Positions 1 through 8,232 of a DNA stretch of 54,865 nucleotides are shown piece by piece (position 1 is the stretch's first letter; each line of letters starts with the position of its first letter). Under the pieces are notes generated by a model. That model had not been told where the DNA came from. It worked only from the letters and a program-made list of their open reading frames with translations, and made no database searches. Source of the stretch: RGIG4140 sp045532865 (GTDB lineage Bacteria; Pseudomonadota; Alphaproteobacteria; CAAHEQ01; UBA3637); the NCBI GenBank assembly GCA_045532865.1, contig JAZSGT010000025.1:1-54865 (forward strand), read 5' to 3'. Position numbers and translations under genes: made by a program.

Positions 1-126
1 TTATTTTTTTTGTTTTTTTTCTAATTTTTTATTGATAAAAACAGCTGATTTTATGCTTTTATAAAAAAAATAAATATGAAAAATTAAACACTTAAAAATT
101 TAATAAAAAAAAACAATAAAAAGGTA

Positions 127-156
127 TTGACAAGTAATCAATATGTAGGGTTTATT
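127..156 (+). promoter_or_regulatory. Putative sigma-70 promoter of the nrdD operon
   Basis: A perfect -35 hexamer TTGACA lies at 127-132 and a weaker -10 (TTTATT, 4 of 6) at 151-156, 18 bp apart. It is the only good hexamer pair seen upstream of nrdD. The start point would fall near 163, so the NrdR-like boxes at 179-214 would lie just downstream. The rest of 1-243 is very AT-rich, with nothing else I can assign. Confidence 0.5.
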
Positions 157-178
157 AATACAAAATGTAGTTTGTTAA

Positions 179-214
179 ACACTATATGTTGTTTTAAAAG
201 ACTACATCTAGTGT
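179..214 (+). promoter_or_regulatory. Tandem NrdR-like boxes upstream of nrdD
   Basis: Two 16-bp sites resemble the NrdR consensus ACACTATATATAGTGT. Box 1 at 179-194 is ACACTATATGTTGTTT; box 2 at 199-214 is AGACTACATCTAGTGT. Their centres are 20 bp apart, about two helical turns, so both would face the same side of the DNA. NrdR represses ribonucleotide reductase operons in most bacteria and binds paired boxes. The assignment is by consensus and by the identity of the downstream gene; no nrdR gene is in the window. Confidence 0.6.
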
Positions 215-243
215 TTAAATAATTAAAGAGGGGTTATGAAAAA

Positions 244-2304
244 ATGTTGGAAGTTGTTCAAAAAGAAGAGCGTGAAGGATTAGATTTAGGACCATTAAAA
301 GAAGTTGTAAAAAGAGATGGTGAAAAACACGCTTTTGATGCGGCTAAAATTGCGCTCGCAATTGGTAAAGCAGGTGAAGCAACAAATGAATTTGGTATGG
401 ATGAAGCTTGGCTTTTAACAAGACAAGTTATCAAAGTATTAAAACATAAATTTGCTTTTGGTGTTATTCCTGCTATTGAACAAATTCAAGATGTTGTTGA
501 ACAAGTTCTTATTTCTTCTAACTATTACAAAACAGCTCGCTCATATATTATTTATCGTGAACAAAGAGATAAAATTCGTAGAGATAAAAGAGCTGTTGTT
601 GATGCTATTTCATCCATTAATGAATACTTGGATAGATCAGACTGGCGTGTAAATGCCAATGCAAACCAAGGTTATTCTTTAGGTGGATTAATTTTAAATG
701 TCTCTGGTAAGGTTGTGGCAAACTATTGGTTAAATCACGTTTATACACCAGAGATTGGAGAAGCGCACAGAAATGGTGATTATCATATTCATGATTTAGA
801 TATGTTGGCAGGTTATTGTGCAGGCTGGTCTCTTAGAGTTTTGCTTGAAGAAGGTTTTAATGGCGTTCCAAACAAAACAGAGTCTAAGCCCCCTCGTCAT
901 CTCGTTTCTGCTTTCTCGCAGATGATTAACTTTTTGGGGACATTACAAAACGAATGGGCGGGGGCTCAAGCGTTTTCATCTGCAGATACGTATCTAGCAC
1001 CATTCGTGCGCATCGAAAAATTAACGTATGATGAAGTTAAACAAGCAATGCAATCATTCATTTTTAATTTGAATGTGCCATCACGTTGGGGAACTCAAAC
1101 ACCATTTACAAACTTGACGTTTGATTGGACATGTCCAAACGACTTGAAGGAAAGACATCCAATTATTGGTGGTGAAGTTCAAGAATTTACATATGGTGAA
1201 TTGCAAGAAGAAATGGATATGATCAACAGAGCATTCTTGGAAGTTATGGCAGCAGGTGATGCAAAAGGACGTCCATTTACTTTCCCAATTCCAACATACA
1301 ATATTACAAATGAATTTCCTTGGGAATCTCCAAACACAGAATATTTGTTTGAAATGACAGCAAAATATGGGTTGCCTTATTTCTCAAACTACGTCAACTC
1401 AGACATGAAACCAAGTGATGTTCGTTCAATGTGTTGTCGCCTTCGTTTAGACTTAACTGAACTTAAAAAACGTGGTGGTGGATTGTTTGGGTCAGCGGAA
1501 CAAACAGGGTCAATTGGTGTTGTCACAATTAACTGTGCAAGGTTGGGCTATCTCCACAAAGGAAGTGAAGAAAACTTGTTTAATCGTTTAGATGAATTGC
1601 TTGAACTTGCAAAAACATCACTTGAAATTAAGAGAAAAGTTATTGCAATGCATATGGACAGAGGTTTGTATCCATATACAAAACGTTATTTAGGTACATT
1701 TAGAAGCCACTTCTCAACAATTGGTGTAAATGGTATTAATGAAATGATTCGCAACTTCACAAGTGATAAGGAAAATATCACAACACCATGGGGTCGTGAA
1801 TTTGCTCAAAAATTCTTAACACACATTCGTGAAAAAATGCTCGATTATCAAGCTGAAACAGGTAATATGTACAACTTGGAAGCAACACCAGCTGAAGGAA
1901 CGACATATCGTTTTGCAAGAGAAGACCAAAAACGTTTCCCAGAAATTATTCAAGCTGGTACAAAAGAAGCTCCATACTATACAAACAGCTCACAATTACC
2001 AGTTGGATTCACAGATGATCCATTTACAGCATTAGATTATCAAGATGATTTACAAACCCAATATACAGGTGGTACAGTTTTACACTTGTACATGAGTGAA
2101 AGAATTTCTTCATCAAGCGCATGTAAAGCATTGGTTCGTCGTGTGTTAGAAAATTATAGATTGCCATACGTTTCTGTTACACCTGTCTATTCAATTTGTC
2201 CAAAACACGGATATATTAGTGGAGAACATAAATTCTGCCCATTGTGTGATAAAGAACTTATTGATCGTAAACGCAAAGAATTAGAAGAAAGTGGTCAACT
2301 GTAA
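244..2304 (+). CDS. nrdD: Anaerobic (class III) ribonucleoside-triphosphate reductase, large part lacking the glycyl-radical domain
   Basis: This is the catalytic body of the oxygen-sensitive reductase that makes dNTPs from NTPs. The N-terminus (about residues 17-105) is an ATP-cone for allosteric control. The barrel contains the HIHDLD stretch, the MCCRLRLDL motif with C397/C398, and TGSIGVVTINCARLGY. A zinc-binding end has C652/H655 and C665/C668. The 686-residue ORF then stops before the usual RVxGY glycyl-radical motif, which is encoded by the next ORF from its own ATG. The start at 244 has a GAGGGG ribosome site about 10 bp upstream; an ATG at 236 sits closer to it but opens only a 15-codon out-of-frame ORF. 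It is probably regulated by the NrdR-like boxes at 179-214. Confidence 0.93.
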   Translation: MLEVVQKEEREGLDLGPLKEVVKRDGEKHAFDAAKIALAIGKAGEATNEFGMDEAWLLTRQVIKVLKHKFAFGVIPAIEQIQDVVEQVLISSNYYKTARSYIIYREQRDKIRRDKRAVVDAISSINEYLDRSDWRVNANANQGYSLGGLILNVSGKVVANYWLNHVYTPEIGEAHRNGDYHIHDLDMLAGYCAGWSLRVLLEEGFNGVPNKTESKPPRHLVSAFSQMINFLGTLQNEWAGAQAFSSADTYLAPFVRIEKLTYDEVKQAMQSFIFNLNVPSRWGTQTPFTNLTFDWTCPNDLKERHPIIGGEVQEFTYGELQEEMDMINRAFLEVMAAGDAKGRPFTFPIPTYNITNEFPWESPNTEYLFEMTAKYGLPYFSNYVNSDMKPSDVRSMCCRLRLDLTELKKRGGGLFGSAEQTGSIGVVTINCARLGYLHKGSEENLFNRLDELLELAKTSLEIKRKVIAMHMDRGLYPYTKRYLGTFRSHFSTIGVNGINEMIRNFTSDKENITTPWGREFAQKFLTHIREKMLDYQAETGNMYNLEATPAEGTTYRFAREDQKRFPEIIQAGTKEAPYYTNSSQLPVGFTDDPFTALDYQDDLQTQYTGGTVLHLYMSERISSSSACKALVRRVLENYRLPYVSVTPVYSICPKHGYISGEHKFCPLCDKELIDRKRKELEESGQL

Positions 2305-2314
2305 GGAGGTAAAA

Positions 2315-2500
2315 ATGACTGATTCAGAAATTTTAAATAAATATCAAAACGAACGCCAATCAGTTGAATGTTGGACACGTGTAATGGGTTATTTTAGACC
2401 TTTCAGCCACTTCAACACAGGTAAAAAATCTGAGTTCAAGGAAAGAGTTTGGTTTGTTGAATCAAATTGTGTTTCTTGTGAATTGAAAAAAGCAAGCTAA
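2315..2500 (+). CDS. Stand-alone glycyl-radical domain of NrdD (61 aa)
   Basis: This 61-residue protein carries the C-terminal NrdD signature CWTRVMGYFRP, with the presumed radical residue at Gly25, followed by the typical GKKSEFKERVWF stretch and a terminal CxxC (C53/C56). In the family this segment is normally the last 50-60 residues of NrdD itself. Here the upstream ORF ends with TAA at 2302-2304, a strong AAGGAGG (2303-2309) overlaps that stop, and ATG follows at 2315 in another frame. The purpose-built ribosome site and start argue for a true gene split rather than a sequencing frameshift, although an error at one base cannot be excluded. NrdG, encoded next, would install the radical. 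Confidence 0.85.
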   Translation: MTDSEILNKYQNERQSVECWTRVMGYFRPFSHFNTGKKSEFKERVWFVESNCVSCELKKAS

Positions 2501-2504
2501 ATCT

Positions 2505-2534
2505 AAAACAACCACGAAAAGTGGTTGTTTTTTT
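2505..2534 (+). terminator. Rho-independent terminator between the NrdD parts and nrdG
   Basis: An 8-bp stem, ACAACCAC (2508-2515) with GTGGTTGT (2521-2528), loop GAAAA, is extended by A/T pairs and followed by a T run. It lies only 13 bp before nrdG, so nrdG is probably expressed by read-through, which would make less activase than reductase. Confidence 0.8.
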
Positions 2535-2547
2535 CTAAAGGTGACAA

Positions 2548-3234
2548 ATGAACGTTGCAGGATTGGTTCCATTTACAACCATTGATTTTCCAGATAAGTT
2601 GGCAGCTGTTGTTTTTTTTCAAGGCTGCCCACTTAGATGCCCTTTTTGTCATAATCCTGATTTACAATCTTTTGATGCTTCTGCTAAGATGGAGTGGCAA
2701 GAAGTTTTGACATTCTTAAACGAGCGTAAAAAGCGTTTAGATGGCGTTGTTTTAAGTGGGGGTGAGCCATTGATGCAGCCAGATATAGTTGAAGCTGCTA
2801 AACAAATAAAAGGAATGGGTTTTTCTGTTGCTGTCCATACTTCTGGTGTTTATCCAAATAAGGTTAAAGAGTTGTTGCCTTTTATTGACTGGGTCGGATT
2901 GGATGTGAAAGCGCCTCGAAAAAAATATGAATTATTAGCAGGTCGTAAAAATATAGAAAATCAAGTTTTTGAAACGCTTGGTGTTTTATCTCAATCAAAT
3001 ATTAACTTTGAAGTAAGAACAACGCTGGACCCAAATTATTTGAATATTGAAGATATTTATGCTTTGGCTGAAGAATTAAAAGGTTTTAATGTCAAAACAT
3101 ATGCTCTTCAAAAATACAGAACTTTTCCTGGGGATAAAAATCCTCCTTCAGTTTCAGAAATTGAAAAGTTTTTTCAAGATGTGCAATTAATCGATTTTTT
3201 AAAACAAAATTTTACTAAGCTGATTATGCGATAA
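2548..3234 (+). CDS. nrdG: Anaerobic ribonucleotide reductase activating protein, radical SAM (NrdG2-like)
   Basis: A radical-SAM enzyme of 228 residues that generates the glycyl radical on NrdD. The [4Fe-4S] motif CxxxCxxC is C27-PLR-C31-PF-C34, after the family-typical start GLVPFTTIDFPDK. VLSGGEPLMQPD is the GGEP motif that contacts SAM. It is longer than E. coli NrdG (about 154 residues) and looks more like the NrdG2 type that pairs with NrdD in several non-enteric proteobacteria. The ribosome site AAAGGTG lies directly before ATG 2548. The glycine it would activate is in the separate small protein just upstream. Confidence 0.92.
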   Translation: MNVAGLVPFTTIDFPDKLAAVVFFQGCPLRCPFCHNPDLQSFDASAKMEWQEVLTFLNERKKRLDGVVLSGGEPLMQPDIVEAAKQIKGMGFSVAVHTSGVYPNKVKELLPFIDWVGLDVKAPRKKYELLAGRKNIENQVFETLGVLSQSNINFEVRTTLDPNYLNIEDIYALAEELKGFNVKTYALQKYRTFPGDKNPPSVSEIEKFFQDVQLIDFLKQNFTKLIMR

Positions 3235-3244
3235 TTTTTAAAAA

Positions 3245-3273
3245 TTGCTATTTTCAAAAAAACAGGATATAAT
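3245..3273 (+). promoter_or_regulatory. Sigma-70 promoter of the 473-aa unknown gene
   Basis: TTGCTA (3245-3250) and a perfect TATAAT (3268-3273) are separated by 17 bp. Transcription would start near 3280, just before the ribosome site AGGAGA at 3283-3288 and ATG 3295. The gene downstream therefore has its own short-leader transcript, separate from nrdG. Confidence 0.7.
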
Positions 3274-3294
3274 AAAAAAAATAGGAGATTTTTT

Positions 3295-4716
3295 ATGACT
3301 GATGAATTTGATGTAAGTAGCAAAATTCAAAAATTAAAACATCGCATAAGTTGGATAAAAAAGGGTTTAAGTATTGCTGAACGATTTGTTCAAAACAAAA
3401 GCTCTGAGCTTGAAAAAATTGATGAAGAAATTGAGCTTAATGCCAATCCAGAAATTGAACATGATGCGCGTAAGCTTTCATTGGATTCAGAGCAATCAAA
3501 GGAATTGTTACAAACCATAGAAAAAGAATTAGATGGTTTGACAGATTCACTGTTAAATTCTGATGAAGATGATGATGAAGACGGTGAAAATGATAAGATT
3601 AAGAACTTAAGGAGATATAGACGTTGGTTGAAACGAGGACTGAATTTTGTTGGCGTTTTTATTCAAGAAAAAAATTTGGAATTGAAAGATATTGAAAAAC
3701 AATTAGAACAGTTAGAAATTTCATTTTTAGATCCTAGTGAGCGTAAGTCAAAAGCAGTTATTCCTACTGAAATGTTAGTGCAAAATGGTTCACAAGAAAT
3801 GACCATTGGTATTGGTTATAGAGGTGCTGCAAGACGGGGTGCTTTAACAAAGAAAGAAAAAGATGAATTGGTTGAGGTTGCTGAAAAGAAAAAGAAAGAA
3901 GAAAGAGATGGTTCATCGGCACAGCCAGGACAATTGCAACCAGGAAAACCTCGTCCAGGAGACAAAATCCAACAACCTTGGAAACTGATGACTCCTGCAG
4001 AGAAAAAAGATTTTATTACAAAGAAATTAAAACAAAAAGATCCACGCCAACAAAAAGAAGCCATTGACTTATTGAAAAAACCAGAAAACAAACCTTTCCT
4101 CGAAGAGTTTATGAAGGATAAAGAATTTGAAAAAACATACAAAAATGCAGAAACAATGGTCGGTAAATATGATAAAATTCGAAACAGCATTCGTAAGAAT
4201 TTAAAAACACTGATGCGTTCATCTTCTGATGTGGTAAAGGCTCAAGTTGCGTTACTGCGTTCAGGAAAGGTTGGTTCAGCTGTTGCAGGATTAAAAGAAA
4301 TATCATCTTCTGTTAAATTTGATAATGAAGTTGGAATGGCTGCAAAAGGCGTTGTTAAAGGTGTTGAAGATCTTTACAAAATGTTTAATATTAAACCAGA
4401 TGAAGCTTTGAATAAAGAAATGTTAGAAGAGGCTCGTCCCGTCTTTACGCATCAGATGGCTGAAAAAGGAAGAAATGACCGTGAAATAGATTTAAAATCA
4501 CGTCAAAATAAGGTTTGGGGCGAATCAAGAGAATTAACGGATGAAGAACGGGCAGCCTTAAAACGAATCTCTCAATCAACAGGATCAGATAAGTTGCCAT
4601 CCGAATCAAAGAAAGAAGATATGAAACTGGTTAAAGACTTGTTGGTTGATACAGTTAAAAGTGCCAAAGCAAAATCTATTGTTCCTCCAATTGTGGTAAA
4701 AGGAATGGAAAAATAA
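3295..4716 (+). CDS. Uncharacterised charged helical protein with an internal duplication
   Basis: I do not recognise this 473-residue protein. It has no signal peptide or membrane segment and should be cytoplasmic. Residues 10-47 and 101-138 align without gaps, sharing K-I, L, W, K, G-L, F, Q, K, E-L and I positions, so a roughly 38-residue helical unit is duplicated; an acidic stretch (residues 90-100, mostly D/E) separates the copies. A Pro/Gln/Gly-rich linker lies near residues 204-225. The second half is a Lys/Glu-rich, mostly helical region. It has its own promoter and faces rnhB convergently, 7 bp apart. It could be a structural or scaffold protein; nothing in the sequence fixes a function. 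Confidence 0.85.
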   Translation: MTDEFDVSSKIQKLKHRISWIKKGLSIAERFVQNKSSELEKIDEEIELNANPEIEHDARKLSLDSEQSKELLQTIEKELDGLTDSLLNSDEDDDEDGENDKIKNLRRYRRWLKRGLNFVGVFIQEKNLELKDIEKQLEQLEISFLDPSERKSKAVIPTEMLVQNGSQEMTIGIGYRGAARRGALTKKEKDELVEVAEKKKKEERDGSSAQPGQLQPGKPRPGDKIQQPWKLMTPAEKKDFITKKLKQKDPRQQKEAIDLLKKPENKPFLEEFMKDKEFEKTYKNAETMVGKYDKIRNSIRKNLKTLMRSSSDVVKAQVALLRSGKVGSAVAGLKEISSSVKFDNEVGMAAKGVVKGVEDLYKMFNIKPDEALNKEMLEEARPVFTHQMAEKGRNDREIDLKSRQNKVWGESRELTDEERAALKRISQSTGSDKLPSESKKEDMKLVKDLLVDTVKSAKAKSIVPPIVVKGMEK

Positions 4717-4723
4717 TTTTATT

Positions 4724-5377
4724 TTAAGCTTTTTTGTCTAAAATAGGTTTGTTTTCTAAATAACGTTTAATAGGGGCATAAGAACGTCTATGTAAAGAAG
4801 TTATACCATGTTTCTCAATTGCATTAATGTGTTCCTTTGTACCATATCCTGCGTTTTTATCCCATCCATATTGAGGGTAAGACTTTGCCATTTCTTTCAT
4901 TAACTTATCTCTGGTTACTTTTGCTATAATGGAGGCAGATGCAATCGATAGAGATAAGTGATCGCCTTTTACAACAGCCTTGGCAGGAATGGTTATATTT
5001 TTTGGTAATCTATTTCCGTCAATTAAAAGTGCTGAAGCTGTTATGTTGTAATTTTTTTGAGCCTGGTCAATAGCTCTTTGCATTGCTAAAAATGTAGCCT
5101 GTAAAATGTTTTTTTCATCAATTTCTGTTGAAGAAGAAAGCCCAATCCCAATAATGGCGTTTGATTGCATGATAAGGTCAAATAATTGCTCTCTTTTGGA
5201 TGCTGAAAGTTTTTTAGAATCATCAATTTGTTCTGCAAGTTCATTTGGAATTTCAAAATTTGGCCAGCAAACACAAGCAGCAACAACAGGACCGCACCAA
5301 GGACCTCGTCCAGCCTCGTCTATACCAAAAACAAGACCTTTTGAATTAAACTCTTTTTCCAGATTAAAATTTGGCAT
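4724..5377 (-). CDS. rnhB: Ribonuclease HII
   Basis: This enzyme cleaves the RNA strand of RNA-DNA hybrids and removes single misincorporated ribonucleotides from DNA. At 217 residues it has the usual length. The N-terminal motif GIDEAGRGPWCGPVVAA carries the first catalytic Asp-Glu pair; DDSKKLS and the later LLIDGN and SIASASIIAKVTRD blocks are also family hallmarks. A clear AGGAG precedes ATG 5377. It follows the M16 peptidase gene on the same strand after an 82-bp gap and may be co-transcribed with it. Confidence 0.95.
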   Translation of the reverse strand: MPNFNLEKEFNSKGLVFGIDEAGRGPWCGPVVAACVCWPNFEIPNELAEQIDDSKKLSASKREQLFDLIMQSNAIIGIGLSSSTEIDEKNILQATFLAMQRAIDQAQKNYNITASALLIDGNRLPKNITIPAKAVVKGDHLSLSIASASIIAKVTRDKLMKEMAKSYPQYGWDKNAGYGTKEHINAIEKHGITSLHRRSYAPIKRYLENKPILDKKA

Positions 5378-5459
5378 TTTTTCTCCTGTTAATAATTAAT
5401 CAATCTATTTTGTTGTTTATCAAAATAGTTTTTCTTTTTCAAGTTGGAATAAGGTATAC

Positions 5460-6713
5460 CTACTTCAATCTATCAATAATTTTTTCAAAAGAAATAACCT
5501 CTTTAATTGGACCTAATGCAGAAAGAGTTGGTTGTTTAGAAATAATCTCTTGAGCAACTCTTTCAAGATCTGTTTTTTGAACAGCATCAATTTGAGCAAT
5601 AACTTCTTCTTTTGGTATAATTCTGCCAAATAAAATTGTATCGATGGCATTCATTTCAGCATGAGATGAAATGTTTTCTAATCTCATTAAAATATTTGCA
5701 CGCAGTCTTGCTTTTGAACGCTCAATTTCTTCTTCTGTTATGGAGTGCGGCAGTTTAACAAGTTCATCACACAAAACAGGCATTAACTCTTTAACTTCTT
5801 TTTCTCCAGTTCCGGCATATACACCAAAAATACCGGTATCTGTTTCTGCTGCATTAAATGCATAAATGGAGTAAACAAGACCTCTTTTTTCTCTGATTTC
5901 TTGGAAGAGACGAGAGGACATTCCTCCACCTAAAATACTGGCAAGAATTTTTGTTGTGTAATAATCATCGCTTGTGTATGGAGCACTTTCAAAACCTAAA
6001 ACCAGATTAACTTGTTCGTGTGATTTTATGACGCGTTTTTCACCACCTTTGTATGTGGCTTTTTTTGCTTTTGGCATTTTATGGTCATTAAAGGAGGTGA
6101 ATTTTTGAATGCAGGCGTTTACAAAATCATCATGATTAACAGCTCCAGATGCACTGATAATAATTCGGCTTGTTGTATATTGGGAATGCATATATTCTAA
6201 GAGTTGTTCACTTGAAATTTGTTTAACAGTTTCAACTGTTCCTAAAATAGCTCTGCCTAAAGGTTGATTTGGATAAGCAACTTCATTGAAGTAATCAAAA
6301 ACAAGATCATCAGGTGTATCATTTTGCATATTAATTTCTTGAATGATGACCCCTTTTTCTTTTGCTAATTCTTCTTTATCCATTACAGAATTTTGTAAAA
6401 TGTCTGCAATGATGTCTAATCCTTTTTCTTGATGTTCTTTTAAAACGCGAACATAATAAGCCGTCATGTTTTTGCCAGTATAGGCATTGATAAATCCACC
6501 AACATCTTCGATTTCTTTTGAAATTTGATATGAAGAACGTGAGGTTGTTCCTTTAAATGCCATATGCTCTAACATATGAGAAATACCATTTATTTCTTTT
6601 GTTTCATATCGTGCACCTACGCTTACCCATACGCCAAGTGAAACGCTATCTGCATGGTCAAATGAATCGGTGATAATTCTGATTTTATTTGGTAATGTTG
6701 TTGTTTTAATCAT
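5460..6713 (-). CDS. M16-family zinc metallopeptidase (processing-peptidase-like)
   Basis: A 417-residue single-chain M16 peptidase. The inverted zinc motif HxxEH is H46-MLE-H50 in ISHMLEHMAFKGT, and the downstream KGVIIQEINMQND block holds the third metal ligand of the family. The length covers the catalytic N-terminal and inactive C-terminal M16 domains. No signal peptide is visible, so it is likely cytoplasmic, degrading peptides. Alphaproteobacterial members are relatives of the mitochondrial processing peptidase beta subunit. The ribosome site AGGAT sits before ATG 6713, 12 bp after the exported-protein gene, which suggests a shared transcript. Confidence 0.92.
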   Translation of the reverse strand: MIKTTTLPNKIRIITDSFDHADSVSLGVWVSVGARYETKEINGISHMLEHMAFKGTTSRSSYQISKEIEDVGGFINAYTGKNMTAYYVRVLKEHQEKGLDIIADILQNSVMDKEELAKEKGVIIQEINMQNDTPDDLVFDYFNEVAYPNQPLGRAILGTVETVKQISSEQLLEYMHSQYTTSRIIISASGAVNHDDFVNACIQKFTSFNDHKMPKAKKATYKGGEKRVIKSHEQVNLVLGFESAPYTSDDYYTTKILASILGGGMSSRLFQEIREKRGLVYSIYAFNAAETDTGIFGVYAGTGEKEVKELMPVLCDELVKLPHSITEEEIERSKARLRANILMRLENISSHAEMNAIDTILFGRIIPKEEVIAQIDAVQKTDLERVAQEIISKQPTLSALGPIKEVISFEKIIDRLK

Positions 6714-6725
6714 TGTTATCCTATA

Positions 6726-8081
6726 TTAAAAATAAAAATATTTTGACAAGTTATCTAAAAGAGATGATGGTTCTTCTTTTGTAATAGATTTATCCTGTAT
6801 AATAACGGGAGGTTCTGAATGTAATGCTGGAATATTGTTTTGTTGTTCAATAGCTTGTTTCTCAATAGATGGTGTGATTTTATTAATAGCTTCAATTTCG
6901 GCATTTGATAAAATAATGTCTTGAGGAACAATATACTCTGGTAAAGGTTGCTGTTCAATTAAAACAATAGGATGAACCATTTTTGGCATTTGTGGCGAAG
7001 CAATTTCTTGAGGTTGTACGATCTCTTCTTGCTTAATTGGTTCAATTGTTTTTAAAGGTGCAGAAGGTGATTCCTGTATGTAGTGTACAACCTCTTCTTC
7101 AATAGCAACCGGTTCTCCCTCTTTAATGATTTGTTTGCGTGTTGTAATGGTTTTTCTAATCCCTTGAGTAGGAGGTAAAATAACTTTATCTTGCTCAATA
7201 AGTCCCGTTGTTGATGCAACATTTTGAGTCGATACTGCGTGTTGAACATGAGGTGTGTGCCCTTGCATGTTAAGAGTTAAATTTTGGCAACCTTCTGATG
7301 TGTTCATACAATCTTGACTAGCAATTGTTGGCTTTTCAAGATTCAAAAAAGGTGTTGGTTTCATCCATACTGGATCAACTTTTGTATGAGCTGGTGTCTC
7401 TATTTTGCTTTGAACAAGTTTTGCAACCTCGGGCATTGGAAAAGATGGATGTGATGGAATATGAGGTTTTTTTTCAAAGGTTAACAACATATATCCGGTT
7501 TTGTTTTGGTTGACCGCATTGTTTGATGCATAATGAACACCGATATTGCCTGTGTCAAAATTAATGTAATCAACATATTGCGCCAAGCTTAATGAAGATG
7601 GAGTGGTATGTGTTAAATTGCACGAAAATTCAGGGGCAATGACTTGAACGGCATTTTGATTTAAAATGCCCAATCTTGAAAATGCTGTTTGACAAGTTGG
7701 GAAAATATTACCTGCTTTTATTTTATAATCAATGATTAAATCGACTCCAGCTGAATCGGTTAATTTTTTTGTATCAATTAAACGGGCAGAAAGAATATCT
7801 AAATTAACTTGAGCATTGTTTGTTATGGCAGGAATAGATATCCCTTTGCCAATACATGTTTTTGATGTTGGATCAGCTTCGCAAATTGTAATAGGAGTGT
7901 TTATATTATTTTCTAACAAATAATTGATATGTTCGAATAAATGTTCTTTTGTTACTGCTTGAAACGCTGGAAGACAAGCTTTGTTTTGACATATGATTGG
8001 AGATACATCCATAGCTAAACTTTGGCTAGATAAGCATGTTATACTGATAAGAGAAAAGCTTTTAATTAATAGTTTTTTCAT
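6726..8081 (-). CDS. Exported protein of unknown function with Cys pairs and a Pro/Gln-rich C-terminal half
   Basis: I do not recognise this 451-residue protein. It starts with a classical signal peptide (MKKLL, hydrophobic core, cleavage probable after SQSLA near residue 23). The mature N-terminal part (to about residue 215) has several Cys residues in pairs (CQNKAC, CEADPTSKTC), suggesting disulfides in the periplasm. The second half is low-complexity, rich in Pro, Gln, Ile and Glu, without clear domains, as in envelope-spanning or surface proteins. The ribosome site AAAGGAG precedes ATG 8081. Its promoter shares the divergent region with the fucosyltransferase gene. Confidence 0.82.
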   Translation of the reverse strand: MKKLLIKSFSLISITCLSSQSLAMDVSPIICQNKACLPAFQAVTKEHLFEHINYLLENNINTPITICEADPTSKTCIGKGISIPAITNNAQVNLDILSARLIDTKKLTDSAGVDLIIDYKIKAGNIFPTCQTAFSRLGILNQNAVQVIAPEFSCNLTHTTPSSLSLAQYVDYINFDTGNIGVHYASNNAVNQNKTGYMLLTFEKKPHIPSHPSFPMPEVAKLVQSKIETPAHTKVDPVWMKPTPFLNLEKPTIASQDCMNTSEGCQNLTLNMQGHTPHVQHAVSTQNVASTTGLIEQDKVILPPTQGIRKTITTRKQIIKEGEPVAIEEEVVHYIQESPSAPLKTIEPIKQEEIVQPQEIASPQMPKMVHPIVLIEQQPLPEYIVPQDIILSNAEIEAINKITPSIEKQAIEQQNNIPALHSEPPVIIQDKSITKEEPSSLLDNLSKYFYF

Positions 8082-8111
8082 AATATCTCCTTTCGTCCTC
8101 TCGTTTTTTTC

Positions 8112-8211
8112 ATCTTATCTAAAAGAGAATTAAATTGCAAATGAAAAAGTGTTATGAAACAATGATTATCATTTGATATAAATTGACATTATTAAAAAAA
8201 ATATATATAGT
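8112..8211. promoter_or_regulatory. Divergent promoter region with a Fur-box-like palindrome
   Basis: On the plus strand TTGACA (8183-8188), 17 bp, TATAGT (8206-8211) drives the fucosyltransferase gene. On the minus strand TTGCAA (8140-8135), 17 bp, TAAGAT (8117-8112) drives the exported-protein gene. Between the two lies the 13-bp palindrome AATGATTATCATT (8161-8173), which matches the core of the Fur box (AATGATAATCATT) except at the central base. Over 19 bp the match falls to 13, so this is suggestive only. Confidence 0.55.
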
Positions 8212-8232
8212 GATAAAAAACTAGGGAACATA

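Noticed and set aside
236..283. 15-codon ORF starting at ATG 236, overlapping the nrdD start
   Set aside because: The ribosome site is only 2-3 bp from this ATG and the frame ends at once; a leader peptide role cannot be supported.
3816..4190. 124-codon antisense ORF in the unknown charged-protein gene
   Set aside because: Phe/Ser-rich product typical of the reverse of Lys/Glu-rich coding sequence; no ribosome site.
5405..5428. Hairpin CTATTTTG/CAAAATAG between the M16 gene and rnhB as a terminator
   Set aside because: The T-rich tail is on the plus strand, but both neighbours are transcribed leftwards; on the minus strand no T run follows.
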